Shown here: positions 19,506 through 30,159 of the stretch, in pieces
Position numbering within the stretch: position 1 is the first letter of the stretch
Layout: every line of letters starts with the position of its first letter
Made by a program: the position numbers and the translations under genes
Notes under the pieces: model-generated
Database searches by the model: none
What the model was told of the DNA's origin: nothing
Seen by the model: the letters and a program-made list of their open reading frames with translations, nothing else
Origin: Nonomuraea angiospora
GTDB taxonomy: Bacteria > Actinomycetota > Actinomycetes > Streptosporangiales > Streptosporangiaceae
NCBI RefSeq assembly: GCF_014873145.1
Contig: NZ_JADBEK010000001.1
Span: 4,464,001-4,528,000, forward strand
Direction: 5' to 3'
Length of the DNA: 64,000 nt

Positions 19506-20423
19506 ATGATCCACGCGGAAGGCTTACGGAAGCGGTACGCGGCCACCGAGGCGCTCAAGGGCATCGACCTGGACGTCCCGGCCGGCACCGTCTGCGGCCT
19601 GCTGGGGCCCAACGGCGCGGGCAAGACCACGGCCGTACGCATCCTCGCCACGCTCCTGCGCCCCGACGCGGGCCGCGCCGAGGTCGCCGGGCTGGACGTC
19701 GTGCGCGACGCGGCCCGGCTGCGCTTCCGCATCGGCCTGGCCGGGCAGCACGCGGCGGTCGACGAGCTGCTGACCGGGCGGCGCAACCTGGAGCTGTTCG
19801 GGCGGCTCTACCACCTGAGCAGGGCCGAGGCGCGGCGCAGGGCGGTCGAGCTGCTGGAGCGGTTCGAGCTGGCCGAGGCGGCCCAGCGGCCGGTCAAGGA
19901 GTATTCGGGGGGCATGCGGCGCCGGCTCGACCTGGCGGCGAGCCTGATCGTGTCGCCGCCGGTGCTGTTCATGGACGAGCCGACCACCGGGCTCGACCCG
20001 CGCAGCCGGATGCAGCTCTGGGAGCTGCTGCTCGACCTGGTGAAGGAGGGCACGACGCTGCTGCTGACCACCCAGTACCTGGACGAGGCCGACCGGCTCG
20101 CGGACCAGATCGTGGTGCTGAGGGAGGGCGTGGTGGCCGCGGCGGGGTCACCCGCCGAGCTGAAGAGGCAGGTCGGCGGCGACCGGGTCCAGGTCGTCTT
20201 CCGGGAGCCGGGGGACGTGGCCGCGGGGCTGCGGCTGCTGCGCGGCGCCGGATCCCCCGAGATCGAGAGCGCCGAGGGGCGGCAGGTGACCGTTCCCGCG
20301 GCCGACGGAGCGCAGTCGCTCGTCCGCATCGCCGGCGCGCTGGACGCGGCCGGCATCCCCGTGGAGGACCTGGCGCTGCGGCGGCCGACCCTCGACGAGG
20401 TCTTCCTCCACCTGACGGCCTGA
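19506..20423 (+). CDS. Daunorubicin-resistance-type ABC transporter ATP-binding protein (DrrA-like)
   Basis: 305 residues with Walker A GPNGAGKTT, signature YSGGMRRRLD, Walker B LFMDEPTTGLD and the switch histidine replaced by Q in LLTTQYLDEAD, as is usual in DrrA proteins. The C-terminal DrrA-type domain ends with RRPTLDEVFLHLT. A near-perfect AAGGAGG lies 6 nt before the ATG. It forms an efflux pump with the permease 15 bp downstream and is controlled by the divergent TetR repressor. The export substrate is unknown. Confidence 0.9.
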   Translation: MIHAEGLRKRYAATEALKGIDLDVPAGTVCGLLGPNGAGKTTAVRILATLLRPDAGRAEVAGLDVVRDAARLRFRIGLAGQHAAVDELLTGRRNLELFGRLYHLSRAEARRRAVELLERFELAEAAQRPVKEYSGGMRRRLDLAASLIVSPPVLFMDEPTTGLDPRSRMQLWELLLDLVKEGTTLLLTTQYLDEADRLADQIVVLREGVVAAAGSPAELKRQVGGDRVQVVFREPGDVAAGLRLLRGAGSPEIESAEGRQVTVPAADGAQSLVRIAGALDAAGIPVEDLALRRPTLDEVFLHLTA

Positions 20424-20438
20424 GAAGGAGCCGGAGCG

Positions 20439-21239
20439 ATGTACGAGACGCTGCGCTGGACCCTGAACGACTCCCTCACCATCGCGGGCCGCACCTATTC
20501 GCGGCTGAAGGCCCAGCCGGGCGAGATCGCGGGATTCCTGGTGTTCCCCGTGATCATGACCGTGCTGTTCGGCTACGTCTTCGGCAGCGCGATCACCCTG
20601 CCGGGCGGCGGCGACTACCGCGACTACCTCATGCCCGGCATCTTCATGCAGGTCATGGCCATGACGGCCACCTCTGCCGCCACCACCGTGGCCGAGGACA
20701 TGGCCCGCGGGATCACCGACAGGTTCCGCGCCCAGCCCATCGCCCGCAGCGCCGTGCTGGTCGGGCGGAGCGTGGCCGCCCTGTCGCTGCACCTGCTGTC
20801 GCTGTCCGCCATGGTGCTGACCGGAGTGCTGCTGGCCGGGTGGCGGGCGCACGGGAGCCTGGGGGCGACGGCGGGGGCGTTCGGGCTGCTGGCGCTGTTC
20901 GGGTTCGCGATGATCTGGATGGGCACGTACATCGGCCTGTGGGCCAAGAGCGGCGGGCAGGCGGACGCGGCCACGTTCGGCTGGCTGATGCCGATGACGT
21001 TCCTGGCCAACACGTTCGTCCCCACCGAGGGGCTGCCGGCCTGGCTCAAGCCCGTCACCGACTGGAACCCCATGAGCGCCGTCGCGGCCGCCACCCGCGG
21101 CCTGTTCGGCAACCCCACGTCGGTCTCCTCGGCCTGGCCGCTCCAGCACCCGGTGGCCGCGAGCCTGATCTGGTCGCTGGCGATCCTCGCGGTCTTCCTG
21201 CCGCTGTCCGTCCACCGCTACCGGACGATGTCCCGATGA
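20439..21239 (+). CDS. ABC-2 type efflux permease (DrrB-like)
   Basis: 266 residues with six membrane helices. The ABC-2 landmarks are GFLVFPVIMTVLFGYVFG near the N-terminus and NTFVPTEGLPAWLKPVTDWNP, the conserved extracellular/TM5 block of DrrB-like permeases. GAAGGAG precedes the start, 15 bp after the ATPase stop. It exports a hydrophobic compound with the upstream ATPase. A strong terminator follows at once. Confidence 0.9.
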   Translation: MYETLRWTLNDSLTIAGRTYSRLKAQPGEIAGFLVFPVIMTVLFGYVFGSAITLPGGGDYRDYLMPGIFMQVMAMTATSAATTVAEDMARGITDRFRAQPIARSAVLVGRSVAALSLHLLSLSAMVLTGVLLAGWRAHGSLGATAGAFGLLALFGFAMIWMGTYIGLWAKSGGQADAATFGWLMPMTFLANTFVPTEGLPAWLKPVTDWNPMSAVAAATRGLFGNPTSVSSAWPLQHPVAASLIWSLAILAVFLPLSVHRYRTMSR

Positions 21240-21240
21240 C

Positions 21241-21282
21241 GAAGAGCCGCCCGGCGGGGGTTGTCCCGCCGGGCGGCTCTTC
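21241..21282 (+). terminator. Rho-independent terminator of the efflux operon
   Basis: GAAGAGCCGCCCGGCGGG and its exact complement form an 18-bp stem with a 6-nt loop, followed by TTTG. It begins just past the permease stop. Confidence 0.9.
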
Positions 21283-21403
21283 TTTGTGTCGGGTGGTTCC
21301 CCCGATACGGGCGCGTGAGGATCACGCCCCACCCCCGGCTTCAACGAGCGGCCAAGGGATCCCGGCCCCCGCGCGGCTCATGACCGCGCGCGAGCCCGGG
21401 AAG

Positions 21404-24133
<2,730 letters not shown>

Positions 24134-24239
24134 GGTGATTCGCCTCCTCCATCAGACATTTTCTCAGACCAAATCCTGCCGCACTCTGCGCACGACCAGC
24201 ACGTTAGGTGACCCTAACTGGCGAGCTCCGCGGCGGATG

Positions 24240-24283
24240 TCTCGACGTCAAGATATCCCGAATTTTATCTCGACATCAAGTTA
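24240..24283. promoter_or_regulatory. Pair of near-palindromic direct repeats upstream of acnA
   Basis: TCTCGACGTCAAGATA (24240-24255) and TCTCGACATCAAGTTA (24268-24283) are spaced 28 bp apart. Each is close to the palindrome TCTYGACGTCRAGA. The second overlaps the stop codon of the YdjM-like gene. They are probably binding sites for a regulator of aconitase. I cannot name it. Confidence 0.4.
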
Positions 24284-25009
24284 AGTGGGTGCCAGCCGCC
24301 AGAACAGCAGGCCGACGATGGCCACCGACAGGATCGGCGCGAGGATCTTCTGCTCGAACTTCTTGCCGGTCTTGATGCCGATCTTCCACGGGAGCACGAA
24401 CTTGACCCCCAGCGGCCACAGCACTGGACAGCCCCGTTCGGTCATGCAGTCGCCGACCACATGGATGAGGCACCCGATCGCCACCGCGAGCCCCAGCCAG
24501 GCGTATCCCACCCCGAGCGAGAGGAAGACCGCGTACAGTCCGGCGGTCAGCCCGATGTTGATCATCGCGGAACCCGCCTTGTTACCCGGGATCCCGACGC
24601 CGATCGCCCGCAGGGCCAGTCCGATGAGCAGCACGACCATGATGTCGCGCCCGATGGGATAGGTGTTGGCCAGCCAGTGGGCCCCGAATCCGAGCGCCAC
24701 CGCGAAGGCCAGCGAGTGGGTCGCCCCGCGATGGCCGCCGCTGACCCAGCACACGGCCTTGCTGATCGCCCACGTGATCGGACCGAACGTCTGCGCGATC
24801 GTCGCGCTCGGATGGTCGAGGTCGGGCAGCATCGCGGCGCCCGCGCAGATGAGGGCGCCGGCGATCAGCTCCGCCGGACTGAGGGCGGTGGCCATGATTC
24901 CCGTCTCGACGAACCGGGACGACTCGTTCAGCAACGGAAGTGCGGCGAGGGGCGGCGCCAGCCCCAGCCAGGCGATGGCCCCGGTCATCGCATGCGTGTG
25001 CCCCATCAT
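24281..25009 (-). CDS. YdjM-like inner-membrane metal-dependent hydrolase family protein
   Basis: 242 residues. MMGHTHAMTGA, MLPDLDHPSATI, GHRGATHSLAF and HVVGDCMTERGCPVLWP form the His/Asp pattern of the PF04307 (YdjM/YfhO) family. Several membrane segments lie between. In Escherichia coli ydjM is SOS-induced; the biochemical role is not established. The ATG lies 7 nt after a TACAGT box on the minus strand, so the transcript is probably leaderless. Transcription reads toward acnA. Confidence 0.83.
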   Translation of the reverse strand: MMGHTHAMTGAIAWLGLAPPLAALPLLNESSRFVETGIMATALSPAELIAGALICAGAAMLPDLDHPSATIAQTFGPITWAISKAVCWVSGGHRGATHSLAFAVALGFGAHWLANTYPIGRDIMVVLLIGLALRAIGVGIPGNKAGSAMINIGLTAGLYAVFLSLGVGYAWLGLAVAIGCLIHVVGDCMTERGCPVLWPLGVKFVLPWKIGIKTGKKFEQKILAPILSVAIVGLLFWRLAPT

Positions 25010-25016
25010 GATCCGG

Positions 25017-25022
25017 ACTGTA
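25017..25022 (-). promoter_or_regulatory. Candidate -10 for the YdjM-like gene, leaderless type
   Basis: TACAGT (minus strand) ends 7 nt before the ATG at 25009. No Shine-Dalgarno sequence is present. Confidence 0.45.
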
Positions 25023-25359
25023 CGGCAAAGAGTCCCTTTACGCGCCAGGACCCGCCCTGGCAGGCATTCACGATGGTCCGCGACGGGCGACTTGGCGAAA
25101 ACATTGCCTACGCCGCCCCGGATCTTCCGGGAAAAAGCCCCGCAAACGCAGACGAGGCCGTCTCCGCGGCGACAGCACCCCCCAGCCCTGCCGACGCGGA
25201 ACGACCTCGTCTGCTCTAGATAACGAGGCTTTCCTCAATCCTGTTCCCGGATTCCGCAACTTTTTCGTGATCTGGCTCACTCCCGCAGCCGCCTTGCGAA
25301 CGACATACTATCGATATATCGTTGACGCATCGAGAACAGATCACGATATAGGGGGAGAA
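25023..25359. other. Intergenic region between the YdjM-like and padR genes
   Basis: This 337-bp stretch has no convincing gene. It contains a nested inverted repeat (AGACGAGG near 25149 with CCTCGTCT near 25206, inner CCGCG with CGCGG) that could fold as RNA. At the right end is the padR promoter with its palindromes. A 48-codon plus-strand reading frame from 25072 shows no family features and is not called. Confidence 0.4.
25294..25350 (+). promoter_or_regulatory. padR promoter with palindromic PadR-type operator
   Basis: TTGCGA (25294-25299) and TATCGT (25317-25322) are 17 nt apart. Palindromes TATCGATA and CGATATATCG overlap the -10, and TATATCGT (25315-25322) is repeated inverted as ACGATATA (25343-25350). 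AT-rich palindromes at the promoter are typical of PadR autoregulation. Confidence 0.55.
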
Positions 25360-26088
25360 ATGGATTCAGCACAGGCAGCAGGCGGACACTGGCCCGGCGC
25401 GCACGAGTACCGGCAGGCGGCCCGCGAGGCCAAGCAGGCCGCCCGCGAGGCGTTCAGGGCCGTCTCCGAGGCCTTCGACGAGATGGGCGGTCGCCGCCAC
25501 CATCACGAGCACCGCCAGCGCGGCAGGCGCGGCGGTCCCGGGCCGTTCCCGTTCGACTGGGGGCGCGGCCCCTGGGGCGGGCCCGGCGGGCCGTGGGGCG
25601 GCCAGCGGGGCTGGGGCGGCCGGGGCCGCAAGGCCAAGCGGGGCGACGTACGCGCCGCGATCCTGGCCCTGCTCTTGGAGGAGCCGCGCAACGGCTACCA
25701 GATCATCCAGGAGATCGCCGAGCGCAGCGAGGGCGGCTGGAAGCCCAGCCCGGGCGCCGTCTACCCGGCGTTGCAGCAACTCACCGACGAGGGCCTGGTG
25801 ATCTCGGAGGAGAGCGAGGGCCGCAAGACCTTCCGCCTCACCGAGGCGGGGCGCAACTACATCGAGTCGCACGCGGACGAGGTCCGGGCCCCGTGGGACG
25901 AGATGCGCCCCGACATCGACGACAACACCGCCGATCTCTGGCACATCGCCCGGCAGTCGGCCTTCGCCATGATGCAGGTTTTGCAGACCGGGAGTGACGC
26001 ACAAATCCGAGAAGCGCGTAAGACTCTTATAGAGACCCGGCGCAAGCTCTACCAGATCCTGGCGGACGACGAACCGGGCGAGGAGTGA
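25360..26088 (+). CDS. PadR-family transcriptional regulator with Gly/His/Trp-rich N-terminal extension
   Basis: 242 residues. The PadR winged helix spans about 95-165: VRAAILALLLEEPRNGYQII, GAVYPALQQLTDEGLVI and RKTFRLTEAG. Before it lies an Ala/Lys/Arg-rich helix and a low-complexity stretch rich in GGPWGG and HHHEH, which could bind metal or nucleic acid. A C-terminal helical segment probably dimerises. GGGGGAG lies 4 nt before the ATG. It heads an operon with a DUF1707 protein and probably represses its own promoter. Confidence 0.88.
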   Translation: MDSAQAAGGHWPGAHEYRQAAREAKQAAREAFRAVSEAFDEMGGRRHHHEHRQRGRRGGPGPFPFDWGRGPWGGPGGPWGGQRGWGGRGRKAKRGDVRAAILALLLEEPRNGYQIIQEIAERSEGGWKPSPGAVYPALQQLTDEGLVISEESEGRKTFRLTEAGRNYIESHADEVRAPWDEMRPDIDDNTADLWHIARQSAFAMMQVLQTGSDAQIREARKTLIETRRKLYQILADDEPGEE

Positions 26089-26120
26089 GCGCGAGCTTCC
26101 GGAAGGATTCGGGATCAGGT

Positions 26121-26675
26121 ATGGACTCGCACGACCTTCGCATCGGCGACGCCGAGCGTGAGCAGACGATGGCCGTCCTGCGCGAGCACTTCGCGCAGGG
26201 CCGCCTGACCCACGAGGAGCTCGACGAGCGACTCGACCAGACGCTGGCCTCGAAGACGGCCCGTGACCTGGCCAAGGTAACGGCCGACCTGCCGGGGCCG
26301 CAGCCCGCGCCCGGCTACCGCGAGCCCGCACCCCACTACGACGCTCCCCCTTACGGCCCCCACTACGGCATGGACGGCTGGCGGGAGGCCATGTCGGCGC
26401 ACCGCCGGCAGATGCAGTCCATGCACCAGGCCCACCATGACATGCGCCACTCCATGCACCAGGCCCGCCGGGAGATGCGCCGTCAGTGGCGCGAGCAGGG
26501 CAAGCACCCCTGGCGGCACCATCGCGGGCCGCACCCGTTCGTGGGCGTGCTGTTCGTGTTCCTGCTGCTGGGGCTGATCTTCGGCGGGTTCGGGATCTTC
26601 AAGGTGCTCTTCGTGGTGTGGCTGGGAGCCATGGTGTTCAGCCTCATCCACCGGCGTTTCCACCACCGGCGCTGA
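26121..26675 (+). CDS. DUF1707 (SHOCT-like) domain membrane protein
   Basis: 184 residues. The N-terminal DUF1707 domain reads RIGDAEREQTMAVLREHFAQ then RLTHEELDERLDQTLASKT. A Met/His/Gln-rich linker (MQSMHQAHHDMRHSMHQ) follows, and a C-terminal hydrophobic hairpin (FVGVLFVFLLLGLIFGG...VVWLGAMVFSLI) anchors it in the membrane. An alternative GTG at 26085 overlaps the padR stop and would add 12 residues. Co-transcribed with padR. The Met/His-rich linker could bind metal, but this is speculative. Confidence 0.8.
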   Translation: MDSHDLRIGDAEREQTMAVLREHFAQGRLTHEELDERLDQTLASKTARDLAKVTADLPGPQPAPGYREPAPHYDAPPYGPHYGMDGWREAMSAHRRQMQSMHQAHHDMRHSMHQARREMRRQWREQGKHPWRHHRGPHPFVGVLFVFLLLGLIFGGFGIFKVLFVVWLGAMVFSLIHRRFHHRR

Positions 26676-26762
26676 CGGTCCGCCCAGATCGTTTTGGGCC
26701 TTGACCCTGTCAGGGGCTCATTTCATGATCAGGGCGGATCTTCAGAGTCGAAGGGACGCCGC

Positions 26763-27443
26763 ATGACCCAGCAGGGCGCTCCGGCCCGCCGCACGAACCC
26801 GTTCGCCGCCGTCGCCCGAGCCGACGGCCCCGCCCTGGACGTGCCGGAGTACCAAGCCGGTTTCGACCGCGACCACGCGATCTGCCCCGAGCCGATGTGG
26901 AAGCTGGAGCGGGCCCAGCACTTCTACGAGCCCGACGTGGCGAGCTGGCGGGCCATGATGGACGGCGACTGGGAGCGCTCGCTGGCCCTGACCGAGCGCA
27001 TGGCGGCGACCGTGGCCGACTATTTCCGGCACCGCGTCCCGGTCAGGCGGGTGCGGGTCGTCGAGTTCCCGATCACCCCGTACCTGCAGTGGGAGATGCA
27101 CGTGCTGGCCCTGCGCGCCAGGGCCGGCTCCCCGTGCCGGGTGGTGCCGGCCGAGCGGGTGGCGGGCCTCGACCCGATGCCGGAGCTGGTGATCTTCTCT
27201 CCGTCCCTGATGTACGAGGTGCTGTACGACCGGTACGGCGGGGGCATGGGCGGGCGGCGGATCACCGATCCCGCGATCGTGGGGCCGTGCCTGCGGACGG
27301 TCCAGCAGCTGTTCGCCGAAGGGGAGAACGTGCTCGACTTCCACGAGCGGGAGATCGTGCCCCTGCCTCCGCCGCAGGTCACCGACGAGATGCGGGCCGC
27401 GCTGCCGGCCTACGCGCACCGCACCGAGGAGTTCCGGGTCTGA
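26763..27443 (+). CDS. DUF6879 family protein
   Basis: 226 residues, soluble. The block FYEPDVASWRAMMDGDWERS and ITPYLQWEMHVLALRARAG resemble the DUF6879 family of actinomycetes, often found beside helix-turn-helix regulators. Function unknown. The ATG at 26763 follows AGGGACG. No partner HTH gene is adjacent; the PadR/DUF1707 pair is upstream in the same direction. It converges with the Opp-type ABC operon 18 bp away. Confidence 0.7.
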   Translation: MTQQGAPARRTNPFAAVARADGPALDVPEYQAGFDRDHAICPEPMWKLERAQHFYEPDVASWRAMMDGDWERSLALTERMAATVADYFRHRVPVRRVRVVEFPITPYLQWEMHVLALRARAGSPCRVVPAERVAGLDPMPELVIFSPSLMYEVLYDRYGGGMGGRRITDPAIVGPCLRTVQQLFAEGENVLDFHEREIVPLPPPQVTDEMRAALPAYAHRTEEFRV

Positions 27444-27461
27444 CCGCCCCCTTCTCTCCGC

Positions 27462-28337
27462 TCAGCAGGACGGGAGCCGGGCGCACGCCACGAGATGGCC
27501 GGGCTCGGCCTCCAGCAGCGCTCCCGTGCCGCCGCGCTCGTGGTACAGGCAGGTTTCCACGGGCGTGGCGTCATCCCAGGCCTGGTGCAGGCGCGGCACG
27601 GCCGACAGCAGCTCGCGGGTGTACGGGTGCAGCGGATCCCCGAAGACCTTGTCCGTCGGCCCCGTCTCGACCACGCTCCCCCGGCGCAGCACCACCGTGC
27701 GCTCGGCCAGGTAGTTGCCGAGCGAGAGGTCGTGCGTGATGTAGAGCACGCCGAGGCCCCGGGTCTTCAGCTCGGCGAGCAGGTTGAGCACGTCGATGCG
27801 GGTGGAGGCGTCCAGCATGCTGGTGATCTCGTCGGCCACCAGCAGCTTGATGTCCAGCAGCAGCGCGCGGGCGATGAGCAGGCGCTGGAGCTGGCCGCCA
27901 CTGAGCTGGTGCGGATACTTGCCGAGCACCTGGTCGGGGTTGAGCCGCACGTCGCGCAGGCACGCCGCGACCCGTCCTGCCCACTCGGCCGCCGGGACGG
28001 ACGGGTAGTACGCCTCCTTGACCAGGTCGAACACCCGGTCGGCCTTGAACACCGGGTTGAACGAGCTGAACGGGTCCTGGAAGATGCCCTGGATGTGGCG
28101 GTAGTACTCCTTGCCGCCGCGCACGGGCCGCCCGTCGAAGGTGATCGTGCCGCTGGTGACCGGGTTCAGGCCGAGGATCATCCGGCCGATCGTGCTCTTG
28201 CCGCTGCCGCTCTCCCCGATCAGGGAGACGACCTCGCCGGGCACGACCTCGAAGCTCACGTTCCGCACGGCCGCGACGCTCTTGCCGCCGAACGCGCCGA
28301 TCCTGAATTCCTTGGTGACGTCGTCGAGTTTCAGCAT
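27462..28337 (-). CDS. Opp/Dpp-type ABC transporter ATP-binding protein (second ATPase)
   Basis: 291 residues with Walker A GESGSGKST, signature LSGGQLQRL, Walker B LLVADEITSMLD and switch histidine YITHD. The C-terminal oligopeptide-type segment (GDPLHPYTRELLSAVP, then CLYHERGG) marks an Opp/Dpp ATPase. It overlaps the preceding ATPase stop by one base (TGATG). It is the last gene of a five-gene importer operon that carries an upstream CebR-type operator. Cello-oligosaccharide uptake is inferred; peptides are the alternative. Confidence 0.88.
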   Translation of the reverse strand: MLKLDDVTKEFRIGAFGGKSVAAVRNVSFEVVPGEVVSLIGESGSGKSTIGRMILGLNPVTSGTITFDGRPVRGGKEYYRHIQGIFQDPFSSFNPVFKADRVFDLVKEAYYPSVPAAEWAGRVAACLRDVRLNPDQVLGKYPHQLSGGQLQRLLIARALLLDIKLLVADEITSMLDASTRIDVLNLLAELKTRGLGVLYITHDLSLGNYLAERTVVLRRGSVVETGPTDKVFGDPLHPYTRELLSAVPRLHQAWDDATPVETCLYHERGGTGALLEAEPGHLVACARLPSC

Positions 28338-29278
28338 CAGGCCTTCCAGCAGGCGACGTGGTGGCCGGGGGCGAGCTCGGCCACGGGCGGTTCCTCGGCG
28401 CACTCGTCCCCCGCGATCGGGCAGCGGTCGCGGAAGCGGCAGCCGGCGGGCGGGTCCAGCAGCGACGGCGGGCTGCCGGCGATGCCCTCCAGCCGGCGCT
28501 CGGCGTAGCGGACGCCGACCTCGGGCAGGGCGTCGAGGAGCAGTTTCGTGTACGGGTGGCGGGGCGCCTTGACGATCACGTCGGCGGGCGCCTTCTCGGC
28601 GAGCCTGCCCGCGTACATGACCATGATCGTGTCGGCGATGTGGTGGGTGAGCGCGAGGTCGTGGGTGACGAAGATCATGCTCTTGACGTAGCCGCTCTCG
28701 CGGAAGCCGAGCAGCGCGCGGGCGACGGCCTTCTGGGTGGAGACGTCGAGCGCGGAGGTGACCTCGTCGGCGATCAGCAGGGACGGGTCGAGCAGCGTGG
28801 AGATGACCATCACCATGCGCTGCTTCATGCCGCCGGACAGCTCGATCGGGTAGCGGTCGAGCACCTCGCGGGGCAGGCCGACCTGGTCCATCCGGCGTTC
28901 CAGCTCGGCGGCGTCCAGGTCCGCGCCCCTCGACCTGAGCAGCTCGCCGACCATCTTGCGGATCTTGCGGGTGGGGTTGAGCGCGCTCATGGCGTACTGC
29001 GGGATGAGGGAGACCTCCTTGAAGCGGAAGTCGTTCATCCGGCGGTCGTCGGCGATGGGCAGCTCCCGGCCGTCGAGCACGACCCGGCCGCCGGCGTGGC
29101 GCATGCGGCCGTCCATGCGGATGAGGCTCTTGCCCAGCGTGCTCTTGCCGCAGCCGGACTCGCCGACCAGGCCGAGGATCTCGCCGTCCGACAGCACGAA
29201 GGACATGCCGTCGAGGGCGCGCACCTCGCCCCTGAGCGTGCGGTAGTACACCCTCAGCTCGCTGACCTGCAGGCTCAT
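28337..29278 (-). CDS. Opp/Dpp-type ABC transporter ATP-binding protein (first ATPase)
   Basis: 313 residues: Walker A GESGCGKST, signature LSGGMKQRM, Walker B LLIADEVTSALD and IFVTHD. The C-terminal CRFRDRCPIAGDEC block is the cysteine-rich Opp/Dpp tail. That tail can carry an Fe-S cluster or zinc in some members; this is known from the family and not tested here. It starts with an ATGA overlap on the upstream permease. It pairs with the second ATPase to drive the importer. Confidence 0.9.
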   Translation of the reverse strand: MSLQVSELRVYYRTLRGEVRALDGMSFVLSDGEILGLVGESGCGKSTLGKSLIRMDGRMRHAGGRVVLDGRELPIADDRRMNDFRFKEVSLIPQYAMSALNPTRKIRKMVGELLRSRGADLDAAELERRMDQVGLPREVLDRYPIELSGGMKQRMVMVISTLLDPSLLIADEVTSALDVSTQKAVARALLGFRESGYVKSMIFVTHDLALTHHIADTIMVMYAGRLAEKAPADVIVKAPRHPYTKLLLDALPEVGVRYAERRLEGIAGSPPSLLDPPAGCRFRDRCPIAGDECAEEPPVAELAPGHHVACWKA

Positions 29279-30159
29279 GTCTCCCTCAGTTTCGGGTTGA
29301 AGACCTCGTCGAGGCCGACGTTGGCCACGTACAGGGCGCCCACGATGGCGGTGATGGCCGCGCCCGGCGGCACGAACCACCACCACATGCCGAGCTGGAG
29401 CGCGCTCCACTGGTTGGCGTTCTGCAGCATCAGGCCGAGCGAGACCCCCTCGGTCGGGCCGAGGCCGATGAAGTCGAGCGAGGAGGCGATGAGGATCGAG
29501 CCGCCGAACAGCAGGATGAACGTCATGAACAGATAGGAGCTCATGTTCGGCGCGATCTCCCTGGTGATGATCTTCCAGGTGCTCGCGCCGCTCATCCTGG
29601 CCAGGTCCACGAACTCCCTCGTACGCAGCGAGAACGTCTGCGCCCTGATCGCCCGCGCCGCCCACGGCCACTGCGTCAGGCCGATGAACAGGCCCTGCAC
29701 GGCCACGCTCCTGATCCCCAGGTAGGCGTTGATGATCAGCAGGACGGCCAGGGTCGGGATGACGAGGATGACGTTGGTCAGCATGTTGAGCACCTCGTCG
29801 ACGATGCCGCCGCGGTAGCCGGCCACGAATCCGACGAGCATGCCGATGGCCGCGGCGATGCCGCCGCCGACCACGCCCACGGCGAAGGTGCTGCGCAGGC
29901 CGTGCACGAACTGGAGGAAGATGTCCTGGCCGAACGTCGTAGTGCCGAGCCAGTGCCCGGCCGAGGGCGGGCTCATGGGCTGGGGGCCGTACTCGTTGGG
30001 CGTGCCGCTGGTGAGCACCGGCCCGATCAGGCCGAGCAGGAGCAGCACCAGCACGAGGCCGAAGCCGAACATCAGCTTGCCGTTGCGCACCGCGAAGTAG
30101 AGCGCCTCGCGCCGGACCCCGGCCCGCTCGTGCGGGGCGACTTCCTGGAGTGCCGTCAT
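29275..30159 (-). CDS. Opp/Dpp-type ABC transporter permease (DppC-like)
   Basis: 294 residues with a cytoplasmic N-tail and six helices. GHWLGTTTFGQDIF is the typical OppC/DppC N-domain motif (GTDxxGRD-like), and VDLARMSGASTWKIITREIA is the EAA loop that contacts the ATPases. ATGA overlaps tie it to both neighbouring genes. It forms the heterodimeric channel with the DppB-like protein. Confidence 0.9.
   Translation of the reverse strand: MTALQEVAPHERAGVRREALYFAVRNGKLMFGFGLVLVLLLLGLIGPVLTSGTPNEYGPQPMSPPSAGHWLGTTTFGQDIFLQFVHGLRSTFAVGVVGGGIAAAIGMLVGFVAGYRGGIVDEVLNMLTNVILVIPTLAVLLIINAYLGIRSVAVQGLFIGLTQWPWAARAIRAQTFSLRTREFVDLARMSGASTWKIITREIAPNMSSYLFMTFILLFGGSILIASSLDFIGLGPTEGVSLGLMLQNANQWSALQLGMWWWFVPPGAAITAIVGALYVANVGLDEVFNPKLRET

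Noticed and set aside
25072..25219. 48-codon plus-strand frame in the YdjM-padR intergenic region
   Set aside because: No ribosome-binding site, no family and overlap with the inverted-repeat structure; probably chance.
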